From JADKHC01 sp047600805 (GTDB lineage: Bacteria; Verrucomicrobiota; Verrucomicrobiia; Opitutales; Opitutaceae), in assembly GCA_047600805.1 (NCBI GenBank), contig JASGKG010000001.1, forward strand, positions 2,790,001 to 2,854,000: a stretch of 64,000 nt of DNA. Reading direction: 5' to 3'. The notes beneath the pieces are model-generated. The model saw only the letters and a program-made list of their open reading frames with translations. It had not been told where the DNA came from and searched no databases. This document shows, in pieces, positions 18,275-24,309 of the stretch. Each line of letters starts with the position of its first letter. The first letter of the stretch is position 1. The position numbers were made by a program, and so were the translations under genes.

Positions 18275-19831
18275 TCAAGGATTCGTGCGACGCGGCCGGA
18301 GCGCCTCGGTGGATTTGGACTTCGCTCGGGCCAATTGCTCTGTCAGCAACCGAACCATCTGCTCAGTCACATCGCTCGGCCGCGAATGTTCAATTTCATT
18401 GAGCAGCGCTTCACAGCGGTCGTAGTCGCCTTTGCGCCAGTACACGATCGCGACGGCCGCCAGGATACTCGAGGGGTTTCGCGTGGTATAGGCCACCTCA
18501 CCTGCACGCTCCACGAGTTCCGAGCGCGGATTCTCGGCGAAAGCCTCGAACTGGGCCAGAGCTTCCCAAGCTTCGAGGTAATCCGGGCGCAAAGCCAAAG
18601 CGCGGTCCAGATAACGGCGGACCGGCTCGCAGAGTTTTTCCGGAACGCGCTGCCGGAGATCGAGCGCCCGCACGAGCGGGTTCAGTTGTTTGCGCGCAAG
18701 TTGAAGGTAAACGTAGGGATTATCCGAACCATGCTCCACCGCCTTTTCCCAATACGCCTCGGCGGCAGCCCGGTCGCGCAGGCGAGACAGCGCATGGGCG
18801 CCCATCGCTTCAAAGGCCCGCGCCGCGTCGGTCTGGCCCTGCGCCATTTCCCGCAAGCGAGACAAATCGAAAGAGTCCGGCCGCACGCGCCACTTTAGGT
18901 CTTCGAGCACCAGGTCGCGCTCGGTGTCGCTCACCGGCTCGAACCGCAGCTCATCGGCAAAATCTCCGACCGGAATCTCCATGGAACGCACTCGAAAACT
19001 GCCGCCGGTCATATACCCGCGCAGCACAATTTCCATCTGGGCGTAGCTCATGCCAAAGATCTCCTTGAAACGCGCCTCACGCAACGTGGGTGTTTCATCG
19101 AGAGCGTTGATCAGTTCGGTCAGTTTGCCTTGGATGTTTTTGTCGGTTCCGCAAATCAAGTAATGTAGCAAAAGCCACGACTGCGCGTAAAACACCCCGC
19201 TCCTGGCGTCGTCGGTGTACTCGGTGGACGACGGCGTGACAGCAAAAAGTTTTTTGAGCGGCATCATCGCCGACTGAGCCAGATTGTTGAGACGCCGCTG
19301 CGCCGGGTAGCCGATCTCGATCGACTGCTTCTTTACCCGCATGGTCGAAAAGAAAACGGCCAAGCCTTCGTTCAACCAAACCGGCAACCTGATCCCCTGA
19401 TCGTCGAACAGACGGTGGATGTATTCGTGAAAGACTACGTTGTCGTCGCCATCTCCCAAGGCCTGCGCTTCAGCGGAGAGCGCGATGCTATCGCCGTCCA
19501 GCCCGCGATGATAATAGCCAGCCACCTGTTTCGGACGACCTTGATAGACGGGCGTGAAGGGCTCGAACTCAGCATTCGAGTTGAAAAGCACCACCGTCAC
19601 GCGGGTGCCGCCGACCGGGTGGAGCTTCAGGAGCTGATGAAGCGCAGAATGAAATTGCTCCAACTCATTCAGGTAGCGTCGTGAGTCCCGCTCCGACGCC
19701 GCACTGTACATCTCGAAGTGACTTGTGCGCGCGTGAATCCATTGCTCTGCCGCACGCACATGCGCCGGAAGAGTGCATAAACAAATGAGGCTAAGCAGCC
19801 GAAGCCATGTCATCGCTGCGCAATGAGCCAT
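18275..19831 (-). CDS. Secreted HExxH protein with TPR-like repeats
   Basis: This 518-residue protein has a signal peptide; the start may be the ATG at codon 7 (MTWLRLLSLICLCTLPAHVRA). The first half resembles gluzincin-like peptidases: VVFHEYIHRLF (H135, E136, H139), then LPVWLNEGLAVFFS, where the NEG glutamate would be the third zinc ligand. The second half has TPR-like helical repeats (RALALRPDYLEAWEALAQFEA; AAVAIVYWRKGDYDRCEALLNEIEHS). Family members are often annotated as DUF1570-type putative peptidases. The zinc-site residues are intact, so proteolytic activity is plausible but unproven. It probably works in the periplasm. Confidence 0.8.
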   Translation of the reverse strand: MAHCAAMTWLRLLSLICLCTLPAHVRAAEQWIHARTSHFEMYSAASERDSRRYLNELEQFHSALHQLLKLHPVGGTRVTVVLFNSNAEFEPFTPVYQGRPKQVAGYYHRGLDGDSIALSAEAQALGDGDDNVVFHEYIHRLFDDQGIRLPVWLNEGLAVFFSTMRVKKQSIEIGYPAQRRLNNLAQSAMMPLKKLFAVTPSSTEYTDDARSGVFYAQSWLLLHYLICGTDKNIQGKLTELINALDETPTLREARFKEIFGMSYAQMEIVLRGYMTGGSFRVRSMEIPVGDFADELRFEPVSDTERDLVLEDLKWRVRPDSFDLSRLREMAQGQTDAARAFEAMGAHALSRLRDRAAAEAYWEKAVEHGSDNPYVYLQLARKQLNPLVRALDLRQRVPEKLCEPVRRYLDRALALRPDYLEAWEALAQFEAFAENPRSELVERAGEVAYTTRNPSSILAAVAIVYWRKGDYDRCEALLNEIEHSRPSDVTEQMVRLLTEQLARAKSKSTEALRPRRTNP

Positions 19832-19957
19832 CGAGGAGCTAACCCCGCAAGTCGGGCGGACCCGTCAAAATAATGAAACTCCTCTACGCCGCTTTAGGCT
19901 GCAGCGATGCAGGGAGAAGGGCCGAGCAGCAGCCGTTCGATCGCTCAGCGTGGCCCG

Positions 19958-20455
19958 TCAATCCAAGTAGGCGAGGGACGCTTTCATGTGCTCGTCCTTA
20001 CCCTCCACGCGAACCATTACACCGATATAAATTTTGCGCCCTCCCGAATCCAACACAGCGCTGACCAGATAATCGTGCTCACCCTGCCGGTATTCAGGAT
20101 CAATCGCGATCTCCACGACCGCCGTGGCAGGGTTTGGCTCCAATTGCTTTCGAACCTCGGCGAGGACAAACTCAACCTCCTTCTTATCGCCAACGGGAAC
20201 GTTGGCCGGGGCAGTTGCGACATGCGACTCACCCGCTTCGACGGCCGGAGTGGAATTGCGCTCAACCGAACTCTCGGCGTCCACCAAGGTCACCATCGGA
20301 ACCATCACTAACACAGCAGCAACCAACCAACCGCTGCTAAAACGCAGTTGAGTGCCCCTTAACCCAAACCGCAAGGAAGCGCCAAAGCGCCCCCACCTAG
20401 ACCACCCCGGTGTCACCACGGCGGCCCTTGGATTGGATGTTTTGTTTTCTCCCAT
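19958..20455 (-). CDS. Single-pass membrane hypothetical protein
   Basis: The protein of about 165 residues starts best at ATG 20455 (MGENKTSNPRAAVV). It has a basic N-terminal segment, one membrane helix (GWLVAAVLVMVPMVTLVDA) and a periplasmic domain ending in AAVVEIAIDPEYRQGEHDYLVSAVLDSGGRKIYIGVMVRVEG. An in-frame extension to 20527 lacks support. Function is unknown; the C-terminal beta-strands look like a small folded domain. Confidence 0.6.
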   Translation of the reverse strand: MGENKTSNPRAAVVTPGWSRWGRFGASLRFGLRGTQLRFSSGWLVAAVLVMVPMVTLVDAESSVERNSTPAVEAGESHVATAPANVPVGDKKEVEFVLAEVRKQLEPNPATAVVEIAIDPEYRQGEHDYLVSAVLDSGGRKIYIGVMVRVEGKDEHMKASLAYLD

Positions 20456-21093
20456 GTTATTTGCGCAACCCTTCGCCAAGCCGATGAAAACAACGAATTG
20501 TTGCACAGTAGTAAATACGACAAACACGGGAAATTGTTACAAGGGACGCCTGGGCTATTTGAAAATTTCCTATCCACAACCAATGTTCCTAATACACCCG
20601 TTATCCGGAAAGGCGGGGCAGCTAGGACCCTTAATAGACAGTAAATACTTTGCCGCTATCAGGTTCGGCCACTCACGTGCTAACCGGAGTGCGATTCGCC
20701 CGGGGCGGAGAAGATGCACCGGTCCTCCGCCAGCGCGTTGTTTTGGCCCGCTGTCTCTGTTCCCACGATAAGCCGTCGACAGGCCCCCCGTGGCTTTTAT
20801 CACGGGCAGTTTCCCGTCAAAGTCGCCAAGCTGCCAACGACTACGTCCACGCCCTCTGCGGATGTGCCACTGGTATGAACCCTCAAGGAGGAGCCTGTGG
20901 GGACCGGATGCGAAGTAGCAGCTGTATAAGCAGTTAGACGTGAACATCCGTCAGAACCTACAGCTGGACGACAAGTGTGCCGAGGCGCGAAGCAGGCAGC
21001 TCCTTCATCAAAATATTTGTGGCGGCGCTTTCGCCCCGGAAAGTTCACAATCCACACGTTGCGCTCGCCCCGTCTTTATGCATCCTACGTGCC
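20456..21093. other. Long intergenic interval ahead of infA
   Basis: This stretch of about 640 bases has frames on both strands, but none reads like a protein. It contains several inverted segments, for example cagctgta / tacagctg around 20920 and 20963. I looked for tmRNA, 6S RNA, RNase P RNA and SRP RNA landmarks and could not match any. It may hold an unrecognised structured RNA or the infA leader. Confidence 0.3.
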
Positions 21094-21381
21094 TTGACCG
21101 AAAATACATCGACTAAAACGGGAGCACCACAATCTGATTCGCATATAGAAATCGACGGAAAAGTTGTGTCAGTGCTACCGGGAACCATGTTCAGAGTGCA
21201 GCTTTCGAACGGCCACGTAGTGCTCGCGCACATATCTGGCAAGCTTCGCAAACACTTCATCAAAATCGCCGCAGGCGACACCGTGAAGATGGAAATGAGC
21301 CCCTACGACACAGATAAGGCGCGGATCACCTATCGGGCGAAGGACACGAATTACCGACCACCAGCCCGGCGCCGTTACTAA
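21094..21381 (+). CDS. infA: Translation initiation factor IF-1
   Basis: Residues after the start form a complete IF-1 OB-fold: IEIDGKVVSVLPGTMFRVQLSNGHVVLAHISGKLRKHFIKI, then AAGDTVKMEMSPYDTDKARITYR. IF-1 binds the 30S A site with IF-2 and IF-3 during initiation. No ATG exists in frame near the domain. The TTG at 21094 (LTENTSTKTGAPQSDSH before the domain) is the most suitable start and gives 95 residues; the frame extends upstream to 20977 without support. The gene is outside a ribosomal-protein operon here and directly abuts the tRNA-Gln-integrated element. Confidence 0.88.
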   Translation: MTENTSTKTGAPQSDSHIEIDGKVVSVLPGTMFRVQLSNGHVVLAHISGKLRKHFIKIAAGDTVKMEMSPYDTDKARITYRAKDTNYRPPARRRY

Positions 21382-21518
21382 AGCGGTCGAGCGGCAGCGC
21401 CTCGCTGGAGCTCAAGCCACGGACGCAAAGCGCTCACGGGCCGCCATGCCAACAGAGTATTGGGAAGCGTCATTCCGGTAATTATTCGGAATAACGCCGT
21501 CACCACCCTTCTGCGACG

Positions 21519-21803
21519 TTGGCTGCCCGACATGGATTCGAACCTTGCGAAGCAGATTGGGAACTCATTGATGATCAATTAACGGACTTCCTTTGCCGGG
21601 AGGGGTACGCACAACTGGACGCACAAGCGCGGGCAGCGACAACCGCGATCTGTGTTCTAAACCGCCTCCAGCCCGGTGAGGAGCCCGCGCCGGATTCCGG
21701 CGCGAAGCAAGGCGACGAATCCGGGACGCATCGCGATGCGATGCCTCCGCACCAGGAGCAGCAGACGCCGCCCCTTCCCAGCAATCCGGAGGACTCCAGA
21801 TGA
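21519..21803 (+). CDS. Displaced C-terminal tail of the Rep-recombinase (orphaned by integration)
   Basis: This frame reads through the left attachment repeat (TTG GCT GCC CGA..., giving AARHGFEP) and continues for 85 codons (CEADWELIDDQLTDFLCREG ... PSNPEDSR), ending in TGA at 21801-21803. It is in the same register, relative to the 25-base repeat, as the end of the recombinase gene at 23795-23820. In the excised circle the two are therefore one continuous gene. In the integrated state it has only a TTG start and no Shine-Dalgarno, so it is probably silent. The tail is acidic, then Pro/Gln-rich. Its last codons hold the GGAGG that serves the recombinase start. Confidence 0.6.
   Translation: MAARHGFEPCEADWELIDDQLTDFLCREGYAQLDAQARAATTAICVLNRLQPGEEPAPDSGAKQGDESGTHRDAMPPHQEQQTPPLPSNPEDSR
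21520..21544 (+). repeat. Left attachment site (attL), copy of the tRNA-Gln 3' end
   Basis: These 25 bases are identical to 23796-23820, the last 25 bases (with CCA) of tRNA-Gln on the minus strand. Flanking bases differ on both sides, so the repeat is exactly 25 bp. This is the expected product of tyrosine-recombinase integration into a tRNA 3' end. Confidence 0.92.
21686..21739. other. Two perfect palindromes, candidate replication origin
   Basis: A 9-base inverted repeat with a single-base centre (21686-21704, cgcgccgga t tccggcgcg) is followed by a 12-base palindrome, gcatcgcgatgc (21728-21739). HUH Rep proteins usually nick in or next to a hairpin, so one of these could be the double-strand origin. 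Both lie inside the coding tail, upstream of the start codon. Confidence 0.35.
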
Positions 21804-23824
21804 ACCGGGCGGCCTATCCAAAACGGAAATCGTCGCCGTACCTGCGGCGCCTTGTCCAATCGGGCGAGCGGTTCCTTTTATCGCCTTATACGCCCCACTC
21901 CTGGTGGCACGAGCACGGACGCCGCGGCATGGTGAGGCGCCTAGAGGCAAAAGGATTCCCGTCGCTTTGGGGCTGGTTGTTTCTTACGCTAACCATAGAC
22001 CCGGATCAATTCTCAAGCGAAACCGAAGCCTACGAACAAGGGTGCGACCGCGTCAGACGGATGGTCTATTCCCTCCGCCAACTTGGTTTTCCGATCCAGC
22101 GATACTTCTCGAAACTGGAACTGCATGAGTCCGGTTTTCCTCACTGGCACTTGGGTCTGGATTGCCGCGAGTACATTCCGAACGACCTTGTCGCGGATGC
22201 TTGGGGCCTGGGCTTCACAAAAACGAAACGCGTGAAGAAGCAGCGCGATTTCAAATATCTCTTCAAATATGTGGTAAAGGACAACGGCGACGTTCCCGAA
22301 TGGATCTTGGACTATCCACGGCGAATTCGCGTTTTTCAGACATCAGTCGGATTTTATAGCAGTCCATCTGGTTCGTCAAAGAGCATTGAGAAGACACCGG
22401 ATTGCGAGCCGGAAAAGACTTCTCTTCGAATGAAGTTCACCGAGTGGAACCAACGCGGCGTCGTTCGCGTTCGTGAAATGTCATACCGCGGCGTGCCTGT
22501 GCTTTTAACCAGGCATTACGTCGATCTTTTCATCCAGGCCGTCGAATCAGGGGCGCGAGCACTGGATGCCTATCACATACCCCTGCAAATCGAATCGATA
22601 GAAGAATACATCCAGCCATGGATACCCAACAGAAAACGAAAACTGCGACCGTATTCGCTCCGGAGAGGGTGCCCATCCGTTACCGTCGCCTTAGAAACGA
22701 CAGACGAACACGTCGCAAAAAAGAGGCTCCGGGAAATTGTTGCAGAGAAACAGCGAGAGGCGGAGGGCATTGTCGCCCCGACGGCGGTTCGGACTACTGC
22801 AGGGGTACCTATCATCCAGTTGGTTGAAGAATATCGCTTAGATTTGGAGGGGCGCGAGCTAGCCGCAGCGCACGTTAAAGAGTCCATAGGGCGCATCAAT
22901 CGAATGGTGCGAGAGGCGGGATGGGTCCTGCTTTATGACGTGCGACCGGACAGCTTCATCAAATGGCGCGCATCACTAGATCGTTCTGCCAAAACAAAGA
23001 AAGAATATCAAACCTCGATAAACGCCTTCCTCAATTGGCTGGTTAGAAACGAGCGGCTACTTACAAATCCTTTGGGGAAAGTAGATCGAGTGGATACGCG
23101 AGGCAAAGCGGTGCGCGTCAGCCGTTCATTCAGCATTGAGGAATTTCGGAACTTATGCCGCGTGGCTCCATCACATCGCCGCCTCGTGTATCTATTTCTC
23201 GCATACACCGGGGCTCGTAAAAACGAGGCCCGGTCACTAAGGTGGATAGATCTGGACCTTGGCGATAAGGCCTCGGTTGTTTTCCGGGCAGAAAACACAA
23301 AGAGTGGAGCGAAGCGAGTGGTTCCTCTGAGGCCCGAGCTTGCACAGCTTCTCCGCGACGAGGCAAAAAAGTCTCCAGGAGCAGCAGCCTTGGTGTTCCC
23401 GCGTTTTCCATCAGAGGATGCATTGCACGCCGATTTCGCTCGGGCCGGAATTCAACGCAAAGACGAAGCTGGACGCGTCGTCCATTTTCACGCGTTTCGA
23501 AAGACTTTCCAAACCTGGGGAGCGGTCTCGGGAGTCGGCCAGCGCTCGGCCCAGGAGCTGTTGGGGCATTCGGACCCATCCTTGACCGCGACGGTATATA
23601 CCGACGTCGCAGCTCTAGCGTTGCACGATGAAGTAGCAAAACTCCCTTGGATCATTCCGGCCGCACAATCCAACTCACAAGGGTCTGTGCGTTCCGTTGT
23701 GAGTTCTGGTTTCCGCAACCTCCTTTCTGAGATAATCAGTAAAGCGCAAATTGCTCTTTCAGAGGTACAAACCGGTTTCGCATCCCCTTCTCAGCTGGCT
23801 GCCCGACATGGATTCGAACCATGA
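21800..23824 (+). CDS. Fusion of HUH rolling-circle Rep nuclease and tyrosine recombinase
   Basis: The 674-residue protein starts at ATG 21800, seven bases after GGAGG. Residues ~55-185 are an HUH Rep domain: motif I FLTLTID (61-67), motif II FPHWHLGLD with H115 and H117, motif III YLFKYVVK with candidate nucleophiles Y153/Y157 and K160. Residues ~283-325 resemble an integrase arm-binding domain (SLRRGCPSVTVALETTDEHVAKKRL). Residues ~335-435 are the SAM-like core-binding domain, and ~440-615 the catalytic domain: TGARKNE (R473), TKSGAKR (K501), HAFR (H564, R567), LLGH (H590) and Y600 in TATVYTD. All pentad residues are present. The last eight residues are encoded by the tRNA-Gln 3' end, read antisense. 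Integration truncates the protein by 85 residues. One protein could thus replicate, excise and integrate the element. Confidence 0.92.
   Translation: MNRAAYPKRKSSPYLRRLVQSGERFLLSPYTPHSWWHEHGRRGMVRRLEAKGFPSLWGWLFLTLTIDPDQFSSETEAYEQGCDRVRRMVYSLRQLGFPIQRYFSKLELHESGFPHWHLGLDCREYIPNDLVADAWGLGFTKTKRVKKQRDFKYLFKYVVKDNGDVPEWILDYPRRIRVFQTSVGFYSSPSGSSKSIEKTPDCEPEKTSLRMKFTEWNQRGVVRVREMSYRGVPVLLTRHYVDLFIQAVESGARALDAYHIPLQIESIEEYIQPWIPNRKRKLRPYSLRRGCPSVTVALETTDEHVAKKRLREIVAEKQREAEGIVAPTAVRTTAGVPIIQLVEEYRLDLEGRELAAAHVKESIGRINRMVREAGWVLLYDVRPDSFIKWRASLDRSAKTKKEYQTSINAFLNWLVRNERLLTNPLGKVDRVDTRGKAVRVSRSFSIEEFRNLCRVAPSHRRLVYLFLAYTGARKNEARSLRWIDLDLGDKASVVFRAENTKSGAKRVVPLRPELAQLLRDEAKKSPGAAALVFPRFPSEDALHADFARAGIQRKDEAGRVVHFHAFRKTFQTWGAVSGVGQRSAQELLGHSDPSLTATVYTDVAALALHDEVAKLPWIIPAAQSNSQGSVRSVVSSGFRNLLSEIISKAQIALSEVQTGFASPSQLAARHGFEP
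23796..23820 (+). repeat. Right attachment site (attR) within tRNA-Gln
   Basis: This is the second copy of the 25-base repeat found at 21520-21544. It forms the 3' end of the intact tRNA-Gln and at the same time encodes the last residues of the recombinase on the other strand; the stop codon TGA follows at 23822-23824. Confidence 0.92.
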
Positions 23825-23869
23825 CAAGGAGATCCAAAATCTCCGGTGCTGCCATTACACCATCGGGCA
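23799..23869 (-). tRNA. tRNA-Gln (TTG anticodon)
   Basis: On the minus strand the 7-bp acceptor stem TGCCCGA / TCGGGCA encloses a D arm, an anticodon arm (GGAGA TTTTGGA TCTCC, anticodon TTG) and a T arm with GGTTCGAATCC. The discriminator is G and CCA is encoded at 23796-23798. The T-arm side and 3' end are shared with the attachment repeat, so the element regenerates a complete tRNA. Confidence 0.95.
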
Positions 23870-23986
23870 AACAGAAGGTTGGGAAATTGAGGCTGAATCG
23901 GATCGCGTCAAGGTTTCTGAAGAGCCTTCGTAAAAAGTCGCTTTCGTGACTTGCCAAATCCGTGTCCGTGCTGGGACAAGTGCTTC

Positions 23987-24286
23987 ATGCTCATACACTC
24001 CGTATTCTTCTGGTTGAAGCCCGAAACCACCGCCGCCCAACGTGACGCCATGCAGAAAGGCTTGGAAAGTTTGCGCGCAATCAAATCAACCAAAGCCGTT
24101 TACGTCGGCACACCCGCCGCCCTCCCCGATCGGCCGACCCGTGACAGCAGTTACGCTTTTGCCCTCACCGTGCTTTTTAAGGACATCGCCGCCCACGATG
24201 CCTACCAGATCGATCCCCTCCACAAGGCCTTTATTCAGGAACACAGTGCCATCTGGGCCCGCGTACAAGTTTACGACGCGCTCTAA
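23987..24286 (+). CDS. Dabb-family (stress-responsive alpha/beta barrel) protein
   Basis: This protein of about 99 residues starts best at ATG 23987 (MLIHSVFFWLKPETTAAQRDAM). It matches the small dimeric ferredoxin-like barrel family: IHSVFFWLK, LESLRAIKSTKAVYVGTPA, YAFALTVLFKDIAAHDAYQIDPLHKAFIQ. The in-frame upstream start at 23951 adds a cysteine-rich stretch that does not fit the family. Members include polyketide cyclase-like and stress-induced proteins; the exact function is unknown. It lies next to tRNA-Gln and converges on the minus-strand 977-residue gene. Confidence 0.85.
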   Translation: MLIHSVFFWLKPETTAAQRDAMQKGLESLRAIKSTKAVYVGTPAALPDRPTRDSSYAFALTVLFKDIAAHDAYQIDPLHKAFIQEHSAIWARVQVYDAL

Positions 24287-24309
24287 AGCCAGCGTGACCA
24301 GTATCCCGT

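Larger units (their letters stand above)
21520..23820 (+). mobile_element. 2.28-kb single-gene integrative element in tRNA-Gln
   Basis: The element lies between perfect 25-bp direct repeats; excision would give a circle of 2,276 bp (23796 minus 21520). It carries one gene, a fusion of an HUH replication nuclease and a tyrosine recombinase, plus the displaced tail of that same gene. From ATG 21800 to the right repeat, then from the left repeat to TGA 21803, the frame is 2,280 bases (760 codons). That is exactly the circle plus the 4-base ATGA overlap, so the entire circle codes for one protein of 759 residues. The repeat is perfect and the tail is intact, which suggests a recent insertion or an active element. 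No capsid, toxin, mobilisation or other cargo gene fits. Confidence 0.85.

Noticed and set aside
20570..20947. 125-residue minus-strand frame
   Set aside because: The composition is Arg/Gly-rich without recognisable secondary structure and there is no ribosome-binding site; it is probably chance in GC-rich DNA.
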